A stretch of 64,000 bases of DNA from Planctomycetota bacterium (GTDB lineage Bacteria > Planctomycetota > Phycisphaerae > UBA1845 > PWPN01): contig JAKLEZ010000011.1 in the NCBI GenBank assembly GCA_022711465.1, forward strand, positions 126,001-190,000. Reading direction: 5' to 3'. Shown one piece after another: positions 25,182 through 33,755 of the stretch (position 1 is the first letter of the stretch; each line of letters begins with the position of its first letter). A program made the position numbers and the translations under genes. The notes under the pieces are model-generated. The model had not been told where the DNA came from. It did not search any database and was given only the letters and a program-made list of their open reading frames with translations.

Positions 25182-26081
25182 TTACGCCTTTCGCCGGGGG
25201 CGGAGGGCGAGCGACAAACCGCCGAACGCAAGCAAGGCGATGCTCGAGGGCTCTGGGACGGCCATGTAGTTGACCGCATTCAGGAAGATTTGAGCGCCGT
25301 CCGCCGTCAGATCGTAGATGCCCGCGCCTTCCGAGGTCAGCCCGGAATGCTCGCGGCTGCCGGTGAGGAGAGCCAGCCTGTGACCGCCCAGAATGTCGGC
25401 GGTGCCGTTGCCCAAGACCGAACCGGCATTCCATTCACCGATGGTCATGCCGCCAAAGGCAGGGTCACCGGCCGTTCCAATGGTCGCCAGTACAGTACCT
25501 CCGCCGGCGAGCGGATTGGTGTTGACCGAGATGCCGCGCTCGGCCGTACCCATGAAAGTGACGATGTTGGCGTAGGGGTTCACCATGGTGTCGCTCGCAT
25601 CGAGCGCGATGCCGGCGAAGACCGGATGTGAAGGATTGTTGACCGCCAGGCTCACCGTGCCCGCAATATCCGGAATCGTGGTGCCGGTCGTGTATCCCAG
25701 TCGGCTGCTCCTGAGAAGATAGCCGTTCAGAAGGATCACTGGCGCGGTGATGCTGTTCCACGCCGTCGCCCCGGCGCTCTGGTAGTGCGAGCTTGGCACG
25801 GACCGGGAGACGATGACCAGATCGGCAGCATTGAGCAAAGCTGCATCTGGAGTGGCCGTGCTCACATAACGCGTGACAGTGTGTCCGTTGGCCGTGAGCA
25901 GATCAGTGTAGCCAACATCAGGCGCCTGGGTGAACCCCGCGGAAGCCGCATTGGCCGAGGGCGAGTCGTCAGATGGATGGAGGCTGACCCAATACACCTG
26001 GGCCGCCTGCGAGGAGGCCGCGAGCAACGAGCACAGCGCGAGTGCGATCGCGCACGAAAGGGATCGAATGGGTCTTCTCAT
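25182..26081 (-). CDS. PEP-CTERM exported protein
   Basis: A 299-residue protein with a signal peptide (to about residue 27, SSQAAQVYW) and a C-terminal PEP-CTERM sorting signal: VPEPSSIALLAFGGLSLAL followed by RPRRKA. The signal should be cut by an exosortase and the protein fixed to the cell surface or exopolysaccharide. The middle part alternates Rossmann-like stretches (DLVIVSRSVPSSHYQ, APVILLNGYLLRSSRLGYTT, SHPVFAGI), which suggests a ThuA/GATase-like fold; no enzyme is claimed. Its ATG overlaps the stop of the preceding gene (ATGA). No exosortase is in the window. Confidence 0.85.
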   Translation of the reverse strand: MRRPIRSLSCAIALALCSLLAASSQAAQVYWVSLHPSDDSPSANAASAGFTQAPDVGYTDLLTANGHTVTRYVSTATPDAALLNAADLVIVSRSVPSSHYQSAGATAWNSITAPVILLNGYLLRSSRLGYTTGTTIPDIAGTVSLAVNNPSHPVFAGIALDASDTMVNPYANIVTFMGTAERGISVNTNPLAGGGTVLATIGTAGDPAFGGMTIGEWNAGSVLGNGTADILGGHRLALLTGSREHSGLTSEGAGIYDLTADGAQIFLNAVNYMAVPEPSSIALLAFGGLSLALRPRRKA

Positions 26082-26479
26082 AGCGTTACTCCTTGGCGGA
26101 CATTACCGCCGATCTTCACGTTCAGCTTGAAGTTGACAACGCGACAATTGCTGACAACGTTACAGGTATTGTTGCGGGTGGAGATACATGAGATGTATTC
26201 GCTGGCGACCACGTAGGAAGGCGGGCCGGCAATGGTACCACCGTCGGTCTTCGCGGGGCCGGTCACCGAATCATACCGCCCGCCATTGCATCCGTTCCGG
26301 CGGTCGGTGAAGGCGAATGCGTCCCCGCCGAAAAGCCCGAGAACGCCGCCCGTGATCGCTGGATTGCGGTTCTGGTCAGCGACTGTCCCGATCAGAGCTG
26401 CGGTGCCGGCCAGTGTGGCCGTTGCGAGCGGCGCGCAGGCCGCAAGGCCCAAGGAACCAATTGCCGGTTCTCTGCCCAA
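26078..26479 (-). CDS. small exported protein coupled to the PEP-CTERM gene
   Basis: 133 residues if translated from a TTG at 26479, which is preceded by GGAGGAAAG at 8 nt, the best ribosome site in the area; an ATG at 26587 is the alternative and would add 36 polar residues. Residues about 7-32 form a hydrophobic Ala-rich segment, possibly a signal peptide. The remainder is Gly/Asn-rich with five Cys (two near NGCNGG, three in CISTRNNTCNVVSNC). It is unlike any family I know. The stop overlaps the PEP-CTERM ATG by 4 bases, which argues for joint expression. Confidence 0.55.
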   Translation of the reverse strand: MGREPAIGSLGLAACAPLATATLAGTAALIGTVADQNRNPAITGGVLGLFGGDAFAFTDRRNGCNGGRYDSVTGPAKTDGGTIAGPPSYVVASEYISCISTRNNTCNVVSNCRVVNFKLNVKIGGNVRQGVTL

Positions 26480-27118
26480 GCTTCTTTCCTCCCTCCCGTT
26501 TCTGGCCGATGCGTCTTCCCCTCCTGGGTAGACCAACCCGGAATTGAGACGAGCGAAATGCGGGCTCGTATCGCCCCCTAACCACATCTATAGGACTGAC
26601 GATACACCAAATGCCCTGCCGCGCCAAGCCTTTTTTTGGCTCGGCCTCGCGGGCTGCGGACCCGCTTCGCGGGCAGGCGATTCTGCGATATTCCGCGGGG
26701 TCACCCGCCGACAACGGCTCCACCACCCGGCGCCGCCCCCCGTCCCGACCAACCATCACCCACCGGAACACCCAACACGATCTCCATAGGGAAAACGACC
26801 GGCCCCACCCTCCCAGCTCTTTGACAATCGAAAAGACACGCCGCCGCCTGCGACGCCCCACCCCAACTTTGGCTTCGTTTGGCGCCGGACAGTTCGCCCA
26901 TCCGCAACCCAAAACCGCCCTGGCGAGGTCATCAAGGCGGTTCACCCAGCCCGGCAATGGCTTCGTTCCGCCACGGCAACCGCTGCCAAGCCAGGTCGGA
27001 CAGGCGGCTCCAGCCCACTCGCCACGAGAAGCAAATGGCCTTGGCCTCTGGACACACCAGACAGTCGGCGCAGACAACGTCTCCCGCAGCCGGGCCGCTC
27101 ATTCACACCCCCAGGCGG
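26480..27118. other. 639-base region without a supported gene
   Basis: It holds the leader of the minus-strand pair to its left and lies downstream of purD. A plus-strand hairpin AGCC-T7-GGCT sits near 26627-26641. Open frames here are antisense-like or Arg/Pro-rich with no family resemblance. No RNA gene recognised. Confidence 0.4.
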
Positions 27119-28390
27119 CTACTTGGCCAACGCCTTGTGGCCAATGTCACGACGATGGTAGGCGCCGTCAAATCGAATCATGTCAATGGCTCGATGACAG
27201 CGGTCGCGGGCCTCTTGAAGCGTATCCCCCAGTGCGGTCACACCGAGAACACGGCCCCCCGAGGTGACGATCTTTTCCCCGCTCCTACGCGTGCCGGCGT
27301 GGAAGACCACGGTATCGGGCAGCCGGCCGGCCTCCTCCACCCCCAAGACCTCCTTGCCGGACTCGTATGCCCCGGGATAACCGGCAGAGGACATCACCAC
27401 GCATACCGCCGGGCGGGGATCCCACTCCAACGATACCGTATCCAGCTTGTTGTCGATCACCGCCTCAAACACACTGATCAGGTCGGTCTTGAGCCGCATC
27501 ATCAGCGGCTGGGTCTCCGGATCGCCGAATCGGCAGTTGAACTCGAGCACCTTCGGTCCGCCGGGAGTCAACATCAGGCCAGCATAGAGCAGCCCCCGGT
27601 AGGTAACACCTTCCCGCTTGAGCGCGTCGATCACCGGAACAAGGATCTCCGCTTCGATCTGTCGCAGGGTCTTGTCGTCCGGCAGCGGCGTCGGGCTGTA
27701 GGCGCCCATCCCTCCCGTGTTCGGGCCGGTATCCCCCTCTCCGACCGCCTTGTGGTCCTGGGTGTTTTCCATCAGGTAGATCGTGTGCTCGTCGACAAAG
27801 GCCAGAACGCTGACCTCCGTGCCGACGAGCTTCTCCTCGACCACGACGATGTCACCTGCCGCCCCGAACTCACGCCGGACCATGATCCGCTCGAGGGCCA
27901 GAATCGCATCCGCCGGGTCATCGCAGACAATGACGCCCTTGCCCTGGGCCAGACCGGAAGCCTTGACCACAATGCCCGCATCCCGCGTGGCGACGTACGT
28001 CCGCGCATCGCGAAACTGGGTGAAGACCCGGGCATCGGCCGTCGGCACCGAAGACTGCTGCATGATCTGCTTGCAGAAAGCCTTGTCCGCCTCGATTTTG
28101 GCCGCCGCCTTCATCGGACCGAACGCCCGAATGCCCACCCCGCTCAGGGCATCGACCAGCCCCAGACAGAGCGGATCCTCCGGCCCAACCACCACTAGGT
28201 TGATCTTCTCCTTCCTGGCAAAGCTGACGATCGCCAGAACATCGTTGGCCCTGAGGTCCACGTTCTCGGCCAGGGCCAGCGTGCCCGCATTCCCCGGTGC
28301 ACAGAACAGACGCTTCGCCCGCTTGGATTGGGCGAGCTTCCAGACCAGGGCGTGCTCACGCCCGCCGCTTCCTACCACCAGAACCTTCAT
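27119..28390 (-). CDS. purD: phosphoribosylamine--glycine ligase
   Basis: A 423-residue ATP-grasp enzyme, normal length, that makes glycinamide ribonucleotide in purine synthesis. N-terminal MKVLVVGSGGREHALVWKL, then VVVGPEDPLCLGLVD, the KIEADKAFCKQIM and VVKASGLAQGKGVIVC ATP-grasp motifs, GEGDTGPNTGGMGAYSPTP and LEFNCRFGDPETQ. The ATG at 28390 has TAAGGAAC just upstream; earlier in-frame codons add a non-conserved 39 residues. Confidence 0.96.
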   Translation of the reverse strand: MKVLVVGSGGREHALVWKLAQSKRAKRLFCAPGNAGTLALAENVDLRANDVLAIVSFARKEKINLVVVGPEDPLCLGLVDALSGVGIRAFGPMKAAAKIEADKAFCKQIMQQSSVPTADARVFTQFRDARTYVATRDAGIVVKASGLAQGKGVIVCDDPADAILALERIMVRREFGAAGDIVVVEEKLVGTEVSVLAFVDEHTIYLMENTQDHKAVGEGDTGPNTGGMGAYSPTPLPDDKTLRQIEAEILVPVIDALKREGVTYRGLLYAGLMLTPGGPKVLEFNCRFGDPETQPLMMRLKTDLISVFEAVIDNKLDTVSLEWDPRPAVCVVMSSAGYPGAYESGKEVLGVEEAGRLPDTVVFHAGTRRSGEKIVTSGGRVLGVTALGDTLQEARDRCHRAIDMIRFDGAYHRRDIGHKALAK

Positions 28391-28813
28391 CACCAGTTCC
28401 TTAGCGAGTCGCCGAAGGTGGCCACCCACCCGTCCAGCACCCTGCCGAATTGTGGCCCAACCCGGCCGGCAAGTAAAGAACCGGGCCCCCCCCGACCGCA
28501 GAGACACCCCCAGGGAGACTCAAGCCCTGCATCCACATGAGGCCAGATTGCCACTTCCACCAGCCACGGTAGAATAGCTCCCGCGCAATGCCCGAGAACC
28601 CTGCGAACGACCTGCCAGCCGCAGGTGTCCCGCAAGGCCTTGGGCCGCGCTCTTGATGGTCTTCCGTCGCACCGAGTACCCGCGATGTGAATGGTGAATA
28701 CCGAGCCGTGACACGGGTCGCCCGGGTACTCGCGGGGCGAAAACGCGGATTCCTGCCAGAACGAGGACACCGCCAACCCCGCACGACCCGTCTTCCACCG
28801 CACCCCGACATCC
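28391..28813. other. 423-base intergenic region between divergent genes
   Basis: Apart from the promoter-like pair at 28549-28575 and a 22-codon reading frame starting ATG 28588 (MPENPANDLPAAGVPQ...), nothing is recognisable. The short frame has no ribosome site and may not be expressed. Confidence 0.35.
28549..28575 (+). promoter_or_regulatory. putative promoter towards the aminotransferase
   Basis: TTGCCA (28549-28554), a short 15-nt spacer, TAGAAT (28570-28575). If used, the leader to the ATG at 28814 would be about 230 nt. Confidence 0.3.
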
Positions 28814-29998
28814 ATGGCCAAGCCTACCTGGTTACTCGATCCGTCTGTCGTCATGCTCAACCACGGCGCTTTCGGGGCCTGCCCCAGGCCGGTCCTGGAG
28901 TTGCAGACCCGGTTACGCAAACGCATGGAGGGGCGACCGGTACCCTTCCTGGTACGCGACATGTTCCCGCTCCTGGACGAGTCCCGGCAAAGCCTGGCCA
29001 GCCTCGTGGGCGGACGGCCCGAAAACCTGGTCTTCGTCCACAACGCCACCGCGGCCGTCAACGCCGTCGTGCGATCACTCCGCTTCCGGCCGGGCGACCA
29101 GCTGCTGGCCACCGATCACGGCTACAACGCTTGCTCCAACGTGGTTCAATATGTCGCCCGGCGCGAAGGTGCCGCAGCCGTCGTCGCCAACGTGCCCGTC
29201 CCGATCCAGTCGCCTCAGGAGGTACTCGACGCCGTTCTCAGTTGCGTGACCGACCGAACGCGGCTGGCGGTGCTCGACCACGTCACCAGCCCGACGGCGG
29301 CTGTCTTCCCGATCCAGGAGCTGGTCCGGCGGCTGGCCCAACGGGGCGTCGATGTCCTCGTGGACGGGGCTCACGCCCCCGGGATGCTGCCGCTGAATCT
29401 CGATCAGCTCGGGGCGGCCTATTACACCGGTAACTGCCATAAGTGGCTATGTGCACCAAAAGGTTCTGGATTCCTTTATGTCCGGCCGGACCGCCAGGAG
29501 GGCATCCAGCCGCCGATCATCAGCCACGGCTACAACCAGCCCCGGCTCGGCCACACGAGCTTCCAGGACGCCTTCGACTGGCAAGGTACGGACGATCCCA
29601 CCGCCTGGCTCTGCGTGGGCCGGGCCATCCGGTTCATGTCAACACTGGTGCCCGGCGGCCTCGACGAACTGATGCGCCGCAACCGGCAGACGGTCCTGGC
29701 CGCGCAGCGAATGCTCTGCAGTCGACTCGGCGTCCAACCGACGTGCTCGGAAGAGATGATCGGTTCGATTGCCGCCATCAGGCTGCCGGACGTGCCCGCC
29801 GCCACCGAGCCCGCGGACCCGGCCGCACCAGTGCTGCTGCCCCGCCTGGGCCGGATCTTGGCCGATCGCTTCTCGATCGAGGTGCCCGTGTTCTACTGGC
29901 CGGCACCACGCCAGGCCATGCTGCGCGTCGCCGCCCAGGTCTACAACGACGCGGGGCAGTACGGTCGCCTCGCCGACGCCCTGGCACAGCTTCTCTAA
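28814..29998 (+). CDS. class V aminotransferase, isopenicillin N epimerase-like
   Basis: A 394-residue PLP enzyme. It begins FLxxxG-like with LLDPSVVMLNHGAFGACPRPV; the PLP-binding Asp/His region is VDVLVDGAHAPGML and the Schiff-base lysine lies in YYTGNCHKWLCAPKGSGFLYV. The pattern is that of the CefD/isopenicillin-N-epimerase branch, which also holds cysteine desulfurase-like and kynureninase-like enzymes. Actual substrate unknown. No clear ribosome site at the ATG. Stand-alone gene between purD and the sensor kinase. Confidence 0.82.
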   Translation: MAKPTWLLDPSVVMLNHGAFGACPRPVLELQTRLRKRMEGRPVPFLVRDMFPLLDESRQSLASLVGGRPENLVFVHNATAAVNAVVRSLRFRPGDQLLATDHGYNACSNVVQYVARREGAAAVVANVPVPIQSPQEVLDAVLSCVTDRTRLAVLDHVTSPTAAVFPIQELVRRLAQRGVDVLVDGAHAPGMLPLNLDQLGAAYYTGNCHKWLCAPKGSGFLYVRPDRQEGIQPPIISHGYNQPRLGHTSFQDAFDWQGTDDPTAWLCVGRAIRFMSTLVPGGLDELMRRNRQTVLAAQRMLCSRLGVQPTCSEEMIGSIAAIRLPDVPAATEPADPAAPVLLPRLGRILADRFSIEVPVFYWPAPRQAMLRVAAQVYNDAGQYGRLADALAQLL

Positions 29999-30168
29999 GC
30001 CACTATCCGCTCAGCCGGCACGCACCGACGTGACTGGATCACATCCCCGTCCTGCTCTCCCGCCAGACGCGAATCATCGAAGCCCCGCCGCGGAGAAGGA
30101 TGCACGAAAACCACGGACCTCGCCCGCAACCAGCCGCGCGGGCCAGCCCCCGATCAAATCCACGCCGA

Positions 30169-32373
30169 TCAGACCGATGGGGTGACCTGGACCGTGGACG
30201 CTGCGCTCCGAAGACACCGGCGGATGACATCGAGCAGCACCCTGCGATCTATGGGCTTGGTCGCGTAGTCCGTGCAACCGGCGGATAGGCACTTGTCCTT
30301 GTCTCCGGCCATGGCATGGGCGGTGAGGGCAACGATCGGCGCCGAGCAACCCATCCTGCGGAGTTGTCCGGTCGCACCATAGCCGTCCAGAACCGGCATC
30401 TGCATGTCCATCAGCACCAGATCGAACGGCCGACCTTCCCGCTGGGCGGCTCGCACCATGTCCACCGCTACCTTCCCGTTCTCAGCCACGACAACGGTGG
30501 CACCGGCTTTCTTCAGCACGAAGGAGATGAGACGCTGGTTATCCGGCCCGTCCTCGGCCAGGAGGATTCGAGCCTCCAGGTCCTTGGGCTCGGCGGGTGG
30601 CTCGGTCGTGCGCTCAACGACCGACTCGGTGACCACCACGTCGTCGGGCTTCGCGATCCGGCGCACCCCTTCCAGCGGGCCGGTGGCAAGAAGCAGCGTG
30701 AACGTGCTTCCCCTGCCCAGCTCGCTTCGAACCGTGACCGTGCCCCCCAGCCGCTGGGCGAGACGACGGCTGATGGCCAGGCCGAGGCCGGTGCCGCCAA
30801 ACCGGCGGGTCATGGAGGTGTCCCCCTGAGAGAACGGCTGGAACAGACGGCCGATCTGCTCGCTGTCCATGCCGATCCCCGTGTCAATGACCTGGATCTC
30901 GAGGCAAGGATCCCCCCGCCTGATTCGGACCTGGGCCCCGGGTTCACCCTCGCTGTCCAGCGTGGCCGACACCTGCTCAACAATGTCCGGCCCGGCAGCT
31001 TCGACAAACCGAACGTGAAGCCGGACACCGCCCGCCTCGGTGAACTTGATCGCGTTGCCGACCAGGTTGATCAGGATCTGGCGAACGCGGGTCGGATCGC
31101 TCTCAATGGTCTCCGGAATCTCGCCTGCATACTCGATGCGCAAGCTCAGACCCTTCGCCTCCACGCGTATCTGCATCAGCGACTTGATCTCGGCAATCAG
31201 GCCGACCAACGGCATCGCAACACGCTCGATCTCCATCTTGCCGCATTCAATCTTGGACAGGTCGAGGATGTCGTTGATGATCTGCAGCAGGTGCTGTCCA
31301 TTGCGCTTGACGATCCCCAGCGGCTCCTGGGCCGCCCGGCTGTAGCTCTCCTCAATCAGAATGTCGGTGTACCCCATGATGGCCGTGAGCGGAGTGCGTA
31401 TCTCGTGACTCATGTTGGCCAGGAATTCGCTCTTGGCCAGCGTCGCCGCCTCGGCCCGCCGGAGGGCATCACTCAATTCAATGGTCCGCTCGTGAACCTG
31501 TTCCTCCAGGCTCTCGGTGTACTGACGGATGGTCTCGGCCATGTGATTGAAGGATTCGGCGAGCGTCCCGATCTCTCCGATCGCATCCTCGCTGGCCCGC
31601 TTGGACAGATCGCCGTCGGCAATAGCCACCGCCGTACGGGCCAGGTCTTCGACCGGCGTCAACACGTGGCGAACCGCGCCGAACGTCACCAGCAGGCCGA
31701 TCAGGATGACCCCACCCGATATCACCGCGCTGAGCATGAGATGCTGCCACATCTCGGCACGGAGCGGAGCCATCGAGTAACTCAGGCACACATAGCCGAT
31801 CGGGACACCGACGCCGGTCTTGGGGTCCTCGATCTCCTCCGCGGGAAGCGGGCCGAGGTCCAGATCGTTGGCCCGCCGGCATACGGGCACCCACACGATG
31901 ACCTCCTCATTCTCGGAGGTCACCAGGAACGCATCCGGCTGTCTCGGGCGAACGCCGACCGGGGGAAGCTCGGGCTCGCCGCCGGGCGGAGATTGCCCGG
32001 ACCGAGCCAGGAGTCTGCCCTCGGGATCCGTAATCTGGCCAAGCCTGAACTGGCCGGCCTCCCCAGTCGCCTGCAGAAGCCGCTGAAGACCCTTCGCATC
32101 GTTCAGCAGGATGTCCGGCTCGGCGGTTCGTCCAATGGACTTCGCCTGGATGACCGCTTGTTGGTGGACATTCCGGACGGCCGTGCGGTGATGCAGGTAG
32201 CTGAGCGACGTGCTGAGCGTGCCGACAGTGCCGGCCAGAAGCAGAACACAGAAGATTAACGCCCGTCCCTTGAGACCCAAGTGTGGACTACTCCTCATCC
32301 AACCCAGCACGCCGGTCGTTCTTGTCCCCAGACCCCAGCCTGTCATTACATCGGCCTTTGAGACACCCGACAT
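30169..32373 (-). CDS. hybrid sensor histidine kinase with receiver domain
   Basis: 734 residues. A transmembrane helix (about 37-60), an extracytoplasmic sensor domain of about 170 residues, a second helix (VISGGVILIGLLVTFG) and a HAMP domain. A coiled coil and HisKA follow with phospho-acceptor H323 in EFLANMSHEIRTPL. The HATPase_c domain has N box (LINLVGNAIKFT), G1 (DTGIGMD), F (LFQPFSQ) and G2 (GGTGLGLAISRRL). A C-terminal receiver with D656 (LVLMDMQMPVLDG) and K (TKPID) ends the protein. No separate output regulator is adjacent. It is divergent from the solute-binding protein and TonB-receptor pair, whose ligand it may sense. Confidence 0.95.
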   Translation of the reverse strand: MSGVSKADVMTGWGLGTRTTGVLGWMRSSPHLGLKGRALIFCVLLLAGTVGTLSTSLSYLHHRTAVRNVHQQAVIQAKSIGRTAEPDILLNDAKGLQRLLQATGEAGQFRLGQITDPEGRLLARSGQSPPGGEPELPPVGVRPRQPDAFLVTSENEEVIVWVPVCRRANDLDLGPLPAEEIEDPKTGVGVPIGYVCLSYSMAPLRAEMWQHLMLSAVISGGVILIGLLVTFGAVRHVLTPVEDLARTAVAIADGDLSKRASEDAIGEIGTLAESFNHMAETIRQYTESLEEQVHERTIELSDALRRAEAATLAKSEFLANMSHEIRTPLTAIMGYTDILIEESYSRAAQEPLGIVKRNGQHLLQIINDILDLSKIECGKMEIERVAMPLVGLIAEIKSLMQIRVEAKGLSLRIEYAGEIPETIESDPTRVRQILINLVGNAIKFTEAGGVRLHVRFVEAAGPDIVEQVSATLDSEGEPGAQVRIRRGDPCLEIQVIDTGIGMDSEQIGRLFQPFSQGDTSMTRRFGGTGLGLAISRRLAQRLGGTVTVRSELGRGSTFTLLLATGPLEGVRRIAKPDDVVVTESVVERTTEPPAEPKDLEARILLAEDGPDNQRLISFVLKKAGATVVVAENGKVAVDMVRAAQREGRPFDLVLMDMQMPVLDGYGATGQLRRMGCSAPIVALTAHAMAGDKDKCLSAGCTDYATKPIDRRVLLDVIRRCLRSAASTVQVTPSV

Positions 32374-32614
32374 GTGTACGTGCTGCCTGGCGGATTTCCA
32401 TCACACGACACTCGCGGCTGGCTGACGCAGGATCATCCCCGTGACCACAAACGATAAGACGGACCACACTTTACGTTCAGTGAGGGGCCAGGATGCCGAT
32501 AATAAGCCTGCTTGCGGCCATCCGTGGTCTACGGTGGTCCAGGGATCAAGGGGTTTCGTGATCCGCGGCCGGATCCGCGCCTCTGAGTCGGGGACATAAG
32601 TACGGAATGCCCTG

Positions 32615-33661
32615 ATGGCGACGAGCGGCCCACAAGTACACATCCTGTCCCCGAGACAGTCTCGCCTCACCTGGGGATTCCTTTCACTCGCGATGACCCT
32701 CGGGACGGTCGCCCTCGCCCAGGCCAAGGTCGAGGCGGCTTCCGTCGCGATCCTGCTGGCCCCGCACGACGCCTACAAGTCAGCGGCCACCGTTGCGGAG
32801 AAGGCCCTGCGGGACAAGGGGCATGAAGTGAAACTGTACGAATTGCCTCGTCAGGGCCCATCCGCGACCACCGGAACCGCGTCTCAACCCGAGGCTCCCC
32901 CGGCGGCCGGTTCCGAGCTCCTCGAGGTGCTCAAACGGGTGGAAGGAGTCAAGCCGAGCGTGATCATTACGATTGGAGAGCAGGCTACCTCGGCGGCCCT
33001 GGAGAACATCAAGGCGGTTCCCGTGGTCTACAGCATGATCACCAACGCCTCTGACTTCCCCATGACCGAGAAGACCAACACCCACTACTCCCGGGTCGCG
33101 GGTGTAACCACGGACGTGCTGCCCAAAACTCAGCTCCAGTGGATCGCCAAGGTTCAACCCCGAGTCCGGAGCGTAGGGGTCCTGTACAGTCTCCGGTCCA
33201 AGCGAACGGCGGAGGCTATCCATCGGGCCGGCACCGAGACCGGTCTCAGCATCGCACTCATCGAGACCTCCAGAGACGAGTTCGCCAAGGGCATCGAGGA
33301 GCTCACTCGCAGGAACTGCGATGCGCTGATGATGATCGCGGACGCCCAGGTTTACACCAAGGATACCGTCAGACCCGCCTTGTTGTGGGGCTTGAGGCAG
33401 AAGAAGGCGGTCTGGGCGTTCTCCGAGAACTTCGTCAAGAGCGGCGCACTCGGCGGCTCCTACACAAGTTATGAGTCAGTTGGGCAGCAGACAGCGCGTG
33501 TCGCGATGCGCGTCCTCGCTGGTGAGGCGCCGTCCAAGATCGGTCTGCAATATCCCGACCAGATCCAGAAAGCCCTCAACGAGCGGACGGCCAGCATGAT
33601 CGGCCTCACGATCCCCGGCCCGGTCCTGAACGAGACGACGATTCGCTATGGCAACGAGTGA
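32615..33661 (+). CDS. ABC-type solute-binding protein, TrpX-like family
   Basis: A 348-residue exported protein resembling the ABC_sub_bind family (PF04392): signal segment FLSLAMTLGTVALAQAKVEA, then VEGVKPSVIITIGEQATSAALENIKAVPVVYSMI, VGVLYSLRSKRTAEAIHRA, ALMMIADAQVYTKDTV and GGSYTSYESVGQQTARVAM. Usually such genes sit with an ABC permease and ATPase; here they are missing and a TonB-dependent receptor follows at once, so it may be a sensor or hand-over protein rather than part of a full ABC importer. An ATG-Pro-stop triplet at 32607 precedes the ATG at 32615. Confidence 0.82.
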   Translation: MATSGPQVHILSPRQSRLTWGFLSLAMTLGTVALAQAKVEAASVAILLAPHDAYKSAATVAEKALRDKGHEVKLYELPRQGPSATTGTASQPEAPPAAGSELLEVLKRVEGVKPSVIITIGEQATSAALENIKAVPVVYSMITNASDFPMTEKTNTHYSRVAGVTTDVLPKTQLQWIAKVQPRVRSVGVLYSLRSKRTAEAIHRAGTETGLSIALIETSRDEFAKGIEELTRRNCDALMMIADAQVYTKDTVRPALLWGLRQKKAVWAFSENFVKSGALGGSYTSYESVGQQTARVAMRVLAGEAPSKIGLQYPDQIQKALNERTASMIGLTIPGPVLNETTIRYGNE

Positions 33662-33755
33662 CCGCCATCTGAGCTGTCCAGTCAGCACACCGCCACGACG
33701 ACCGCGGGGCCGGATCGGGGTCGAGACGTTGACGGTGAGCCATGGAGCGTTTCCG

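Noticed and set aside
26376..27077. 233-residue minus-strand frame in the purD-upstream gap
   Set aside because: Arg/Gly/Trp-rich with no family resemblance and overlapping the better-supported coupled gene at 26078-26479.
26879..28198. 439-residue plus-strand frame over purD
   Set aside because: Antisense to a well-conserved gene; low-complexity composition typical of GC-rich shadow frames.
30316..32259. 647-residue open frame on the plus strand, antisense to the hybrid kinase
   Set aside because: It mirrors the kinase gene codon by codon, is rich in Arg, Gly, His and Pro, and shows no domain; the minus-strand gene has every kinase motif.
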